Assembly: GCA_036500145.1 (NCBI GenBank)
Contig: DASYCO010000045.1
Location: forward strand, 1 to 64,000
Reading direction: 5' to 3'
Length of the DNA stretch: 64,000 bases
Origin: CAMAVH01 sp036500145
GTDB taxonomy: Bacteria > Pseudomonadota > Alphaproteobacteria > SMXQ01
Part shown: positions 48,034 to 56,384 of the stretch, piece after piece
Numbering within the stretch: position 1 is the first letter of the stretch
How the letters are laid out: every line of letters starts with the position of its first letter
The notes under the pieces: model-generated
Told to the model about the DNA's origin: nothing
The model's input: the letters and a program-made list of their open reading frames with translations, nothing else
The model's database searches: none
Position numbers and translations under genes: made by a program

Positions 48034-48744
48034 TCAGCGGCAGAGCGTAAAGCCGCCCATGTCCATGTGGAAGTGGTTGTAATGCAAGGCGTTATAGTCC
48101 GGCCCTAGCACCGTGCCGAAGATGCCGCAGGCGCGGGCATGGACGTCCTGGAGGAAGCGGGCCTCGGTGCCGACGTTGTCTCCGTCCTTCCAGTCGCGCA
48201 GCACGCTGACCTGCCGGCCGTCCTTCAGGCGGAAGGCGGAGAGGTCGATGGCGTCGGCCGAGGCGTGCTGGCTGCGCCGGCCCGCGTCGCGGTTGTTCAC
48301 GTTGCGGCAGGCGTAGGTGCCGAGATGGGTGACGGCGACGACGGGTTCGTGGAAGGCGGCTGCGGCCGCCGGCTGCAGCGCGTGCCGTTCGAACAGCGCC
48401 AGGCCGACGGCGAGCGGGCAGGCGGCGACGAAGCCGCTGCTGTAGGCGACGCTGGAAGACGAGACGCGCACGACGTTGCGGAACTGGCATTGCGGACCGA
48501 CCGTCTGGTCGGCGAGCGGCGCGAAGCGCATGCCGGACCGTGCGAGGGTGGCGAGGCATTGCGCGGGATCGCCGGCGAGGCGCTTGAGCTTGTACTTGGT
48601 CAGCAGGTTCGGCGCGTCGGCGAAGTCGATCGGCGCCCAGGGATTCAGGCGGTCAGGAATGCGCAGCGCGCCGAACCAGAGCGCCGCGCCAGCGGTCACG
48701 GCAAGGACGGTGGTTACGCTGAGGATAGCGCCGCCGGTTCGCAT
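48034..48744 (-). CDS. Extensin-like family protein (membrane anchored)
   Basis: 236 residues. One N-terminal hydrophobic helix (LSVTTVLAVTAGAALWFGAL) anchors a periplasmic domain with six Cys, several in conserved places: PAQCLATLARSGMRFAPLAD, then VGPQCQFRNVVRV, GTYACRNVNNRDAGRRSQHA, and NHFHMDMGGFTLCR. The His/Asp pattern (SQHASADAIDLSAFRLKDGR and HYNHFHMD) resembles the D,D-peptidase-like extensin family (PF06904) common in alphaproteobacteria. An exact EcfG-type promoter lies 50-74 bases upstream on the same strand, so it is probably induced by general stress. Confidence 0.85.
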   Translation of the reverse strand: MRTGGAILSVTTVLAVTAGAALWFGALRIPDRLNPWAPIDFADAPNLLTKYKLKRLAGDPAQCLATLARSGMRFAPLADQTVGPQCQFRNVVRVSSSSVAYSSGFVAACPLAVGLALFERHALQPAAAAAFHEPVVAVTHLGTYACRNVNNRDAGRRSQHASADAIDLSAFRLKDGRQVSVLRDWKDGDNVGTEARFLQDVHARACGIFGTVLGPDYNALHYNHFHMDMGGFTLCR

Positions 48745-48793
48745 CGCGCCGCACAGACAGTTTCAACGGAGATTTGCCTAAAAGCGCATCATT

Positions 48794-48818
48794 AACGATT
48801 CGCCGCATGGCTCGTTCC
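48794..48818 (-). promoter_or_regulatory. EcfG-type stress promoter for the extensin-like gene
   Basis: On the minus strand GGAAC (48818-48814), 16 bases, then CGTT (48797-48794). This is the exact consensus of the alphaproteobacterial general stress sigma. Transcription would start near 48786, about 40 bases before the gene. Confidence 0.72.
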
Positions 48819-48920
48819 GCTTTCCGGCTTGATTGCCCGGGACGGCGCGCCTAAGTCACTGGCTGTCCTTTCGCGCCGTTCGCGCGCGGCCCTCGGTCCT
48901 CCATTCGCGAGTCCATCCCC

Positions 48921-49970
48921 ATGCCCACCTTGCTCGATCCGCTGCGCGTCGGCGCCCTCACCTTGCCCAACCGCGTCGTCATGGCGCCGCTGACCCGCTC
49001 GCGCTCCACGGCGAGCCGCGTGCCCAACGCGCTGATGGCCGAATACTACCGCCAGCGCGCCAGCGCCGGCCTGATCCTGACCGAGGCGACGTCGGTGACG
49101 CCGATGGGCGTCGGCTACCACGACACGCCGGGCATCTGGTCGGCCGAGCAGGTCGAAGGCTGGAAGCTGACGACCAAGGCGGTGCATGACGCGGGCGGGC
49201 GCATCTTCCTGCAGCTCTGGCATGTCGGGCGCACGTCCGATCCGTTCTACCTCGACGGCAGGCAGCCGGTGGCGCCGAGCGCCATCGCCATCCCGGGCCC
49301 GATCGACCGCGTGGCGCCGGGCAAGCCGTACGTCGTGCCGCGCGCGCTCGAGCTTTCCGAGCTGCCGGGCGTGATCGAGGGCTATCGCGTCGGCGCCGAG
49401 AACGCGCAGAAGGCCGGCTTCGACGGCGTCGAGATCCACGGCGCCAACGGCTATCTGCTCGACACCTTCCTGCAGGACAAGGCGAACGTCCGCACCGACG
49501 GATACGGCGGCTCGGTCGAGAACCGCGCGCGGCTGATGCTGGAAGTGACCGACGCCGTCGTCTCGGTGTGGGGCGCGGACCGCGTCGGCATGCATCTGTC
49601 GCCGCGCGGCGACAATCCGGGAATGGGCGATTCCAATCCGCTGGCGACCTTCGGCTATGCCGCAAAGGAACTGGGCAAGCGCAAGCTCGCCTTCATCTGC
49701 GCGCGCGAAGCCGTCGGCGCGGACAGCATCGGCCCCGAACTGAAGAAGGCCTTCGGCGGCGTCTACATCGCCAACCAGGGCTTCGACTTCGCGAGCGGCA
49801 ACCAGGCGCTGCATGACGGCTGGGCCGACGCCATCGCCTTCGGCAAGCTGAAGATCGCCAATCCGGACTTGGCGGTTCGTTTCGCCAAGGGCGCGTCACT
49901 CAACGCATGGGACGGCTCGACCTTCTACGCCGGCGAGACCAAGGGCTACACGGACTATCCGGCGCTGTAA
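48921..49970 (+). CDS. Old Yellow Enzyme family alkene reductase
   Basis: 349 residues. FMN-dependent barrel reducing activated double bonds. It begins LLDPLRVGALTLPNRVVMAP and carries FDGVEIHGANGYLLDTFLQD (substrate-binding His-x-x-Asn), KANVRTDGYGGSVENRARLM and IANQGF near the phosphate site; these are NemA-like features. Natural substrate unknown. The start region overlaps no other gene; a downstream cluster of palindromic repeats separates it from the CaiB gene. The 176-bp gap to the divergent extensin-like gene holds the latter's stress promoter. Confidence 0.92.
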   Translation: MPTLLDPLRVGALTLPNRVVMAPLTRSRSTASRVPNALMAEYYRQRASAGLILTEATSVTPMGVGYHDTPGIWSAEQVEGWKLTTKAVHDAGGRIFLQLWHVGRTSDPFYLDGRQPVAPSAIAIPGPIDRVAPGKPYVVPRALELSELPGVIEGYRVGAENAQKAGFDGVEIHGANGYLLDTFLQDKANVRTDGYGGSVENRARLMLEVTDAVVSVWGADRVGMHLSPRGDNPGMGDSNPLATFGYAAKELGKRKLAFICAREAVGADSIGPELKKAFGGVYIANQGFDFASGNQALHDGWADAIAFGKLKIANPDLAVRFAKGASLNAWDGSTFYAGETKGYTDYPAL

Positions 49971-50078
49971 GGCGCTTCTACATCGTCATGGCCGCACTTG
50001 TTGCGGCCATCCACGCCTGTTCTTTGCCGACAGCGAAAGCCGTGGGTGCCCGGGTCAAGCCCGGGCATCGACAATAAG

Positions 50079-50170
50079 CGTCATGCTCGGGCTTGACCCG
50101 AGCATCCATGCGTCAAATGCCTGAGCGCTTGGCGGGTGGACCATCGGGTCAAGCCCGATGGTGACGGTTT
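50079..50170. repeat. 90-bp palindromic repeat unit, copy 1
   Basis: Begins GTCATGCTCGGGCTTGACCC and ends near a second palindrome CCATCGGGTCAAGCCCGATG, with GCGTCAAATGCCTGAG between. It is nearly identical to the unit at 50309-50400 (same orientation, start-to-start 230 bases). Confidence 0.85.
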
Positions 50171-50308
50171 TTGTGAGGAGGGGTGAAGCGCCTCCGTCGT
50201 CATGGCCGGATTTATTCCGGCCATCCACGGCTTTCTCGTCTCAGCACCGCTAGGCGTGGATGCCCGGGCCGAGCCCGGGCATGACGCTTGTTGTCGATGC
50301 TTTTAGAT

Positions 50309-50400
50309 CGTCATGCTCGGGCTTGACCCGGGCATCCATGCGTCAAATGCCTGAGTGCTTGGCGGATGAACCCTCGGGTCAAGCCCGAGGGTGGCGGTTG
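50309..50400. repeat. 90-bp palindromic repeat unit, copy 2
   Basis: Same layout as copy 1, with few differences (GCCTGAGTGCTTGGCGGATG and CCCTCGGGTCAAGCCCGAGG). It ends seven bases before the stop codon of the CaiB gene, so a transcript would fold here. Confidence 0.85.
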
Positions 50401-50406
50401 ATGAAG

Positions 50407-51651
50407 CTACCCGATCACCTTCTCGGCCCGTAGTGCTGCGATCTCGTCGTCGCGCAGGCCAAGGAGTTCGTGCAGCACGTCGTCGGTGTGCTGGCCGAGG
50501 GTCGGCGGCGGCAGGCGGTAGGCCGGCGGCGTCTCCGACATCTTGATCGGGCTGGCGACGAAGGGAACCGGCGCGCCGCCCGCGAGGTCGTGGGGCAGGG
50601 TGGTGACCATGCCGCGCGACTGCACATGCGGGTCGGCGAAGACCTGCGTCATGTCGTTGACCGGGCCGCACGGCACGGCGCGCGCTTCCAACCCCTCGAC
50701 CCAGTGCGCGGTCGGCTTGGTCGCCAGCAGTTCGGCGAGCAGCGGCGTGATGATGGCGCGGTTCTTGATGCGGTCGCCGCTGGCGGCGAAGCGCGGGTCG
50801 GCCGCCAGGTCGGGCCGGCCGGCGAAGTCGCAGAAGCGCTGGAACTGCCCGTCGTTGCCGACGGCGAGGATGAGATAGCCGTCGGACGAGGCGAAGACGT
50901 CGTAGGGCACGATGGTCGGATGGCTGTTGCCGAGGCGCGGCGGGTTCACGCCGGCGATCAGCGCATATTGCGCGAGATAGCTCATCCAGGCGACCTGCGT
51001 GTCGAGCAGCGCCATGTCGACATGCTGGCCCTCGCCGGTGGCGTCGCGATGGCGCAGCGCCGAGAGGATGCCGATGGCGGCGTAGGTGCCGCACATCAGG
51101 TCGGCGACGCCGACCGCGACCTTCACCGGATCGCCCTGCGGGTCGCCGGTCAGGCTCATGATGCCGCCCATGCCCTGCACCACGAAGTCGTAGCCGGCGC
51201 GCTCGGCGTAGGGGCCGGTCTGGCCGAAGCCGGTGATCGAGCAATAGACCAGGCGCGGGAAGTCCGGCTTTAGGCTGGCGTAGTCGAGGCCGCATTTCTT
51301 CAGCGAGCCGACCTTGAAGTTCTCGGTGAGGATGTCGCACTTGGCGATCATCCGGCGCGCCAGCGCGGCGCCCTTCGGCGTCGTGAAGTCGAGCGCCAGC
51401 GAACGCTTGCTGCGGTTGGCCGAGAGGAAGTAGGCGCTCTCCGTCGTGTCGGCGCCGGAGGCGTCCTTGAGGAAGGGCGGGCCCCATTTGCGCGTGTCGT
51501 CGCCGACGCCGGGCCGCTCGATCTTGATGACGTCGGCGCCGAGGTCGCCGAAGATCTGCGTGCAACTCGGCCCGGCGAGGACGCGGGTGATGTCGAAGAT
51601 GCGCAGGCCGCTCAATGGTCCTGAGGGAAGAGGCCCCTTGCTGTCGCTCAT
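50407..51651 (-). CDS. CaiB/BaiF family CoA transferase
   Basis: 414 residues, class III CoA transferase. Conserved parts: LSGLRIFDITRVLAGPSCTQ, LGADVIKIERPGVGDDTRKW, SANRSKRSLALDFTTPKGAA, and catalytic Asp in GQHVDMALLDTQVAWM. It moves CoA between acids such as formate/oxalate or carnitine analogues, but the substrate cannot be read from sequence. The gene lies 4 bases after ruvX on the same strand and may be cotranscribed with it, though their roles are not obviously linked. Confidence 0.93.
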   Translation of the reverse strand: MSDSKGPLPSGPLSGLRIFDITRVLAGPSCTQIFGDLGADVIKIERPGVGDDTRKWGPPFLKDASGADTTESAYFLSANRSKRSLALDFTTPKGAALARRMIAKCDILTENFKVGSLKKCGLDYASLKPDFPRLVYCSITGFGQTGPYAERAGYDFVVQGMGGIMSLTGDPQGDPVKVAVGVADLMCGTYAAIGILSALRHRDATGEGQHVDMALLDTQVAWMSYLAQYALIAGVNPPRLGNSHPTIVPYDVFASSDGYLILAVGNDGQFQRFCDFAGRPDLAADPRFAASGDRIKNRAIITPLLAELLATKPTAHWVEGLEARAVPCGPVNDMTQVFADPHVQSRGMVTTLPHDLAGGAPVPFVASPIKMSETPPAYRLPPPTLGQHTDDVLHELLGLRDDEIAALRAEKVIG

Positions 51652-51655
51652 CCGG

Positions 51656-52180
51656 TCACTCGTTGGGTGGGTTAGGCTTCGCGTCGGCGGGTGCGTTGCG
51701 CTTGGCGTAGGAAAGATAGTCGATGAAGGCCTGCAGGATGACGGCGGCGGCCATCTTGTCGACGACCTCGGCCTGGCGCTTGCGCGACAGGTCGGCGTCG
51801 ATCATGACGCGGTGGGCGGTGACGGTGGAAAGCCGCTCGTCCCAGAAGACGATGTCGACGTCCTGGCCCTGCTGCTCGAAGTGGGCCAGCAGGTTGGCGG
51901 CGAACTGGCGCACCGACTGGCAGCGGGGGCCCTCGCTGCCGTCCATGTTCAGGGGCAGGCCGAGCACCAGGGCGGCGACATCGTGCTGTTTCACCATGTC
52001 GAACAGCTTTTTGGCGTCGTCGCCGAACTTGCCCCGCCGCAGCGTCTCGGTCGGGGTGGCGATGACGCGCATGACGTCGGACAGGGCCAGGCCGACGGTT
52101 TTCGTGCCGATGTCGAGGCCTAGAAACCGCCGTCCGGGGCCGTTCAGGGCGGCCAGGTCCGTGGGGTTGCGAAGGGGCAT
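51656..52180 (-). CDS. ruvX: Holliday junction resolvase-like protein RuvX/YqgF
   Basis: 174 residues. RNase H-like fold: RFLGLDIGTKTVGLALSD with catalytic Asp, LVLGLPLNMDGSEGPRCQSV, WDERLSTVTAHRVMI, and VVDKMAAAVILQAFID. The protein is thought to process 5' ends of pre-16S rRNA and can resolve junctions. It diverges from gatC with 106 bases between starts; in many alphaproteobacteria ruvX is next to gatCAB or pyrB, so the position supports the call. Confidence 0.93.
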   Translation of the reverse strand: MPLRNPTDLAALNGPGRRFLGLDIGTKTVGLALSDVMRVIATPTETLRRGKFGDDAKKLFDMVKQHDVAALVLGLPLNMDGSEGPRCQSVRQFAANLLAHFEQQGQDVDIVFWDERLSTVTAHRVMIDADLSRKRQAEVVDKMAAAVILQAFIDYLSYAKRNAPADAKPNPPNE

Positions 52181-52286
52181 GGTCGGGTGTTAACGTGCCG
52201 GCTCTGGCGGCCAGAGCCTCAAATTTTCCTAGATTTTTCCGGTACTTGGGCGCCGCCTTCCCATCCGGTCGGAGACACTTAAACAG

Positions 52287-52574
52287 ATGTCGTTGGACAA
52301 AGCCACCGTCGCGCATATCGCGCGCCTCGCCCGCATCCGCGTGAGCGATGCCGAGCAGGATTCCCTCGCCGGCGAGCTCAACCAGATCATGACCTGGATC
52401 GAGCAGCTCGACGAGGTGGACACCGCCGGCGTCGAGCCGATGGTCAGCATCGGCGCGGTCAAGCTGCCGATGCGCGACGACGTGGTGACGGACGGCAACT
52501 ATCCGGAGAAGGTGCTGGCCAACGCGCCGGAAGGCCGCGACGGCTTCTTCACCGTGCCGAAGGTGGTCGAGTAA
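52287..52574 (+). CDS. gatC: Glutamyl-tRNA(Gln)/Asp-tRNA(Asn) amidotransferase subunit C
   Basis: 95 residues. It starts MSLDKATVAHIARLARIRVS and contains SLAGELNQIMTWIEQLDEVD and AVKLPMRDDVVTDGNYPEKV, the full GatC pattern. GatC wraps around GatA and stabilises it in the complex. The stop overlaps the gatA start by one base (TAATG), so it begins the gatCAB operon. Confidence 0.96.
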   Translation: MSLDKATVAHIARLARIRVSDAEQDSLAGELNQIMTWIEQLDEVDTAGVEPMVSIGAVKLPMRDDVVTDGNYPEKVLANAPEGRDGFFTVPKVVE

Positions 52575-54052
52575 TGGCTAACCTTACGAACCTCACGCTC
52601 GCCGCCGCGCGCGACGGCCTCAAGGCGAAGACCTTCTCCGCGACGGAGCTGACCCAGGCCCATGTGAAGGCCATGGAGCAGACACGTTCGCTCAACGCCT
52701 ACATCACCGAGACGCCGGAGCTGGCGCTCAAGCAGGCGGCCGCCTCCGACGCGCGCATCGCCAAGGGCGAGGCGGGCGCATTGGAAGGCCTGCCGCTCGG
52801 CATCAAGGACCTGTTCTGCACCGAGGGCGTGCGGACCACGGCGGCGTCCAAGATCCTCAGTAACTTCGTGCCGCAGTACGAATCGACGATCTCCGCCAAG
52901 CTGCTCGCGGCGGGCGCGGTCACGGTCGGCAAGACCAACCTCGACGAGTTCGCCATGGGCTCGTCGAACATGACGAGCCATTTTGGCGCGGTGGAGAACC
53001 CCTGGCGGCGCGCGGGCGACAATCGCCCGCTGGTGCCCGGCGGCTCGTCCGGCGGCTCCGCCGCGGCGGTCGCCGCGCGCTCCTGCCTCGGCGCGACCGG
53101 CACCGACACGGGCGGCTCGATCCGCCAGCCCGCCGCCTTCTGCGGCATCGTCGGCATCAAGCCGACCTACGGCCGCTGCTCGCGCTGGGGCGTCGTCGCC
53201 TTCGCCTCGTCGCTCGACCAGGCCGGCCCCTTCGCCCGCACGGTGCGCGACTGCGCCATCCTGCTGCGCGAGATGTCGGGCTTCGATCCCAAGGATTCGA
53301 CCAGCGCCAACGTGCCGGTGCCGGACTTCGAGGCCATGCTGACGGGCGACATCCGCGGCATGAAGATCGGCATTCCCAAGGAATACCGCATGGACGGCAT
53401 GAGCGCCGAGATCGACGCGCTGTGGCAGAAGGGCATCGACATGCTCAAGGCCGCCGGCGCCGATATCGTCGACATCAGCCTGCCGCACACCAAGTACGCG
53501 CTGCCCTGCTACTACATCCTGGCGCCGGCCGAGGCCTCGTCGAACCTGGCGCGCTACGACGGCGTGCGCTACGGCGTGCGCGAGCCGGGCAACAGCATCG
53601 AGGAGCTGTACGAGAACAGCCGCGCCGCCGGCTTCGGCAAGGAAGTGCGCCGCCGCATCCTGATCGGCACCTACGTGCTGTCGGCGGGCTACTACGACGC
53701 CTACTACCGCAAGGCCCAGCGCGTGCGCGCCCTGATCGCGCGGGATTTCGAACAGGCGTTTCAGAAAGTCGACGCCATCCTCACGCCGACGGCCCCTTCG
53801 GCCGCCTTCGCGATGGGGGAGAAATCCGACGATCCCATCGCCATGTATCTGAATGACGTGTTCACGGTGACGACGAACCTCGCTGGCCTGCCGGGCATCT
53901 CGGTGCCCGCCGGCCTGTCGTCGGACGGCCTGCCGCTTGGCCTGCAGCTGATCGGCAAGACCTTCGACGAGGGCAACCTGCTGAGGGTCGCCGACGTGCT
54001 GGAGAAGCAGGCGGCGTTCACCGCGACACCCGATTTGGGCGGGAGGGCTTGA
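52574..54052 (+). CDS. gatA: Amidotransferase subunit A
   Basis: 492 residues, amidase-signature enzyme that frees ammonia from glutamine. Catalytic triad: Lys in LPLGIKDLFCTEGVRTTAAS, cis-Ser in TDTGGSIRQPAAFCGIVGIK and nucleophile region GGSSGGSAAAVAA. The segment KTNLDEFAMGSSNMTSHFGA is diagnostic. The ammonia is passed to GatB to amidate Glu- or Asp-tRNA. It is in a tight operon with gatC and gatB (3 bases to the next start). Confidence 0.97.
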   Translation: MANLTNLTLAAARDGLKAKTFSATELTQAHVKAMEQTRSLNAYITETPELALKQAAASDARIAKGEAGALEGLPLGIKDLFCTEGVRTTAASKILSNFVPQYESTISAKLLAAGAVTVGKTNLDEFAMGSSNMTSHFGAVENPWRRAGDNRPLVPGGSSGGSAAAVAARSCLGATGTDTGGSIRQPAAFCGIVGIKPTYGRCSRWGVVAFASSLDQAGPFARTVRDCAILLREMSGFDPKDSTSANVPVPDFEAMLTGDIRGMKIGIPKEYRMDGMSAEIDALWQKGIDMLKAAGADIVDISLPHTKYALPCYYILAPAEASSNLARYDGVRYGVREPGNSIEELYENSRAAGFGKEVRRRILIGTYVLSAGYYDAYYRKAQRVRALIARDFEQAFQKVDAILTPTAPSAAFAMGEKSDDPIAMYLNDVFTVTTNLAGLPGISVPAGLSSDGLPLGLQLIGKTFDEGNLLRVADVLEKQAAFTATPDLGGRA

Positions 54053-54055
54053 GCC

Positions 54056-55534
54056 ATGGCGACTGAAGTGAAGACGGCCGAAGATCGCATGATCGAAGGC
54101 AAGACGGGCAAGTGGGAGATCGTCATCGGTCTCGAAGTCCACGCCCAGGTGACGTCGAACAGCAAGCTGTTCTCGGGCGCCGCCACCGCCTTCGGCGCCG
54201 AGCCGAACAGCCAGGTGTCGCTCGTCGACGCGGCCATGCCCGGCATGCTGCCGGTCATCAACAAGTACTGCGTCGAGCAGGCGGTGCGCACGGGCCTTGG
54301 CCTCGAAGCGCAGATCAACCTGGTGTCGGTGTTCGACCGCAAGAACTACTTCTACCCGGACTTGCCGCAGGGCTACCAGATCTCGCAGTTCACCCAGCCG
54401 ATCGTCGGCAAGGGCAAGCTGCAGATCGACCTCGCTGACGGCACGAGCCGCGAGATCGGCATCACCCGCCTGCACCTGGAGCAGGACGCGGGCAAGAGCA
54501 TCCACGACCTGCATCCGAAGATGACCTTCATCGACCTCAACCGCTCGGGCGTGGCGCTGATGGAGATCGTCTCCGAGCCCGACATGCGTTCGGCGGAAGA
54601 AGCCGGCGCCTACGTGAAGAAGCTGCGCTCGATCCTGCGCTACCTCGGCACCTGCGACGGCAACATGGAAGAGGGCTCTCTGCGCGCCGACGTCAATGTG
54701 TCGGTGCGCAAGCCCGGCGACCGCTTCGGCACGCGCTGCGAGATCAAGAACGTCAACTCCATCCGCTTCGTGCAGCAGGCCGTCGAAGCCGAGGCGCGCC
54801 GCCAGGTCGACCTGATCGAGGACGGCGGCGAGGTCAAGCAGCAGACGCGCCTGTTCGACCCGAACCGCGGCGAGACGCGGCCCATGCGCAGCAAGGAAGA
54901 GGCGCACGACTACCGCTACTTCCCCGATCCGGACCTGCTGCCGCTCGAGCTCGACCCCAAGTGGGTCGAGACGATCAAGCAGGGCCTGCCCGAGCTGCCC
55001 GACGTGAAGAAGGCGCGCTTCGTCAGCGACTACGGCCTGTCGCCCTACGACGCCGGCGTGCTGTCGGCCGACATGGCGTCGGCCATGTTCTACGAAACGG
55101 TCGCCAAGGGCCGCGATCCCAAGATCGCCTCGAACTGGCTGACCGGCGAGCTGTTCGCCGTGCTCAACAAGCAGAACCTGGCCATCGAGCAGTCGCCGGT
55201 CTCGGCCGACGCGCTCGGCGGGCTCATCGACCTGATTGCCGACAACACGATCTCCGGGCGCATCGCCAAGGACGTGTTCGCCGAGATGGTCGAGAGCGGC
55301 AAGGCGGCCAAGGACATCGTCGCGGCCAAGGGCCTGCAGCAGATCACCGACACCGGCCCGCTCGAAGCCGCCGCCGATCAGATCATCGCGTCGAGCCCGG
55401 ACAACGTCGCCAAGTACAAGGCCGGCAACGAGAAGCTGATCGGCTGGTTCGTCGGCCAGGTCATGAAGGCGACCGGCGGCAAGGCCAACCCGGGCGTCGT
55501 CAACGAGATCCTGAAGAAGAAGCTGGGCGCTTAG
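54056..55534 (+). CDS. gatB: Amidotransferase subunit B
   Basis: 492 residues. The subunit activates and amidates the mischarged aminoacyl-tRNA. Family signatures: WEIVIGLEVHAQVTSNSKLF, DAAMPGMLPVINKYCVEQAV, FDRKNYFYPDLPQGYQISQF, EDAGKSIHD-like HLEQDAGKSIHD, and DYRYFPDPDLLPLEL; the C-terminal YqeY-like domain ends VMKATGGKANPGVVNEILKK. ATG 54056 is preceded by GGGAGGG. A palindromic repeat follows the stop. Confidence 0.97.
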   Translation: MATEVKTAEDRMIEGKTGKWEIVIGLEVHAQVTSNSKLFSGAATAFGAEPNSQVSLVDAAMPGMLPVINKYCVEQAVRTGLGLEAQINLVSVFDRKNYFYPDLPQGYQISQFTQPIVGKGKLQIDLADGTSREIGITRLHLEQDAGKSIHDLHPKMTFIDLNRSGVALMEIVSEPDMRSAEEAGAYVKKLRSILRYLGTCDGNMEEGSLRADVNVSVRKPGDRFGTRCEIKNVNSIRFVQQAVEAEARRQVDLIEDGGEVKQQTRLFDPNRGETRPMRSKEEAHDYRYFPDPDLLPLELDPKWVETIKQGLPELPDVKKARFVSDYGLSPYDAGVLSADMASAMFYETVAKGRDPKIASNWLTGELFAVLNKQNLAIEQSPVSADALGGLIDLIADNTISGRIAKDVFAEMVESGKAAKDIVAAKGLQQITDTGPLEAAADQIIASSPDNVAKYKAGNEKLIGWFVGQVMKATGGKANPGVVNEILKKKLGA

Positions 55535-55551
55535 GCGCGCAGGCTTTTCTC

Positions 55552-55626
55552 CATCGTCATGCCCGGGCTTGTCCCGGGCATCCACGCCTTCAAGTCGTGG
55601 ATGGCCGGAATAAATCCGGCCATGAC
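55552..55626. repeat. Palindromic repeats after gatB
   Basis: Two palindromes in a row: CATGCCCGGGCTTGTCCCGG and, after TCCACGCCTTCAAGTCGTGG, ATGGCCGGAATAAATCCGGC. They share the CATG-CCGG cores of the 50-kb repeats and may act as a terminator for gatCAB. Confidence 0.75.
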
Positions 55627-55656
55627 GGGATCGATGAGTTTCCGTAGGAGTTCCGC

Positions 55657-56280
55657 ATGATCGACCTCTACACCTGGACCACGCCGAACGGGCGCAAGAT
55701 CCACATCATGCTGGAGGAGGTCGGGCTCCCTTACACGGCGCATCCGATCGACATCGGCAAGAACGAGCAGTTCGCGCCGGACTTCCTGAAGATCAGCCCG
55801 AACAACAAGATCCCGGCCATCGTCGACCAGGACGGTCCGGGCGGAAAGCCTTTCGCGGTCTTCGAATCGGGTGCGATCCTGATGTATCTCGCCGAGAAGA
55901 CCGGCAAGTTCTGGCCGCAGGACACGGTGGCGAAATACAAGACGGTCGAGTGGCTGATGTTCCAGATGGGCGGCATCGGCCCGATGCTCGGCCAGGCGCA
56001 CCACTTCCGCCAGTTCGCGCCGGAGAAGATTCCCTACGCCATCGAGCGCTACACCAACGAGGCCAAGCGCCTCTACGGCGTCATGGACAAGCGCCTGGGC
56101 GAGGTCGAGTACCTGGCCGGCGACTATTCCATCGCCGACATGGCGACCTTCCCCTGGATCCAGTCCCACGAGATGCAGGGCCTGAGCCTTGCCGACTTCC
56201 CCAACGTGAAGCGCTGGTTCGACGCCATCCTGGCCCGCCCGGCGGTCCAGCGCGGCATCAAGCTCTTGGTCAAGCCCTAG
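55657..56280 (+). CDS. Glutathione S-transferase, YfcG/Nu-like, copy 1
   Basis: 207 residues. The thioredoxin-fold N-terminal domain reads MIDLYTWTTPNGRKIHIMLE, with the Thr-Pro-Asn active region, then SPNNKIPAIVD (cis-Pro) and GAILMYLAEKTGKFWPQDT; the helical domain follows, with QAHHFRQFAPEKIPYAIERY. These are the marks of Nu-class GSTs that have disulfide reductase activity with GSH. It is followed by a terminator and a second, closely related GST gene, suggesting an old tandem duplication. Confidence 0.93.
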   Translation: MIDLYTWTTPNGRKIHIMLEEVGLPYTAHPIDIGKNEQFAPDFLKISPNNKIPAIVDQDGPGGKPFAVFESGAILMYLAEKTGKFWPQDTVAKYKTVEWLMFQMGGIGPMLGQAHHFRQFAPEKIPYAIERYTNEAKRLYGVMDKRLGEVEYLAGDYSIADMATFPWIQSHEMQGLSLADFPNVKRWFDAILARPAVQRGIKLLVKP

Positions 56281-56317
56281 GCCGCCTTCACCTTTGCGCG
56301 ACTGACCTTGAGACCTG

Positions 56318-56346
56318 ACGCCGGCTGGCCCTCCAGCCGGCGTTTT
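56318..56346 (+). terminator. Terminator between the two GST genes
   Basis: An 11-bp stem ACGCCGGCTGG (56318-56328) with 56333-56343 and a CCCT loop ends in T residues. The second GST therefore needs its own promoter. Confidence 0.85.
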
Positions 56347-56384
56347 GCGTTATGCTGGCGGCCTCATCAGCAGGGAGTGCCCAA

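Larger units (their letters stand above)
49971..50406. repeat. 436-bp gap filled with palindromic repeats
   Basis: No gene is seen here. At least six palindromes with the core CATG/C-GGC(x)-CATCCA are present, such as ATGGCCGCACTTGTTGCGGCCAT-like arms near 49988, GCCCGGGTCAAGCCCGGGCA near 50048, and ATGGCCGGATTTATTCCGGC near 50201. Two of them form full 90-bp units listed separately. They lie between the ends of two converging genes. Confidence 0.8.

Noticed and set aside
52499..55585. A minus-strand open frame of more than 1,000 codons opposite gatCAB
   Set aside because: It mirrors gatA and gatB across their whole length, has no ribosome site and no recognisable domain; a high-GC artefact.
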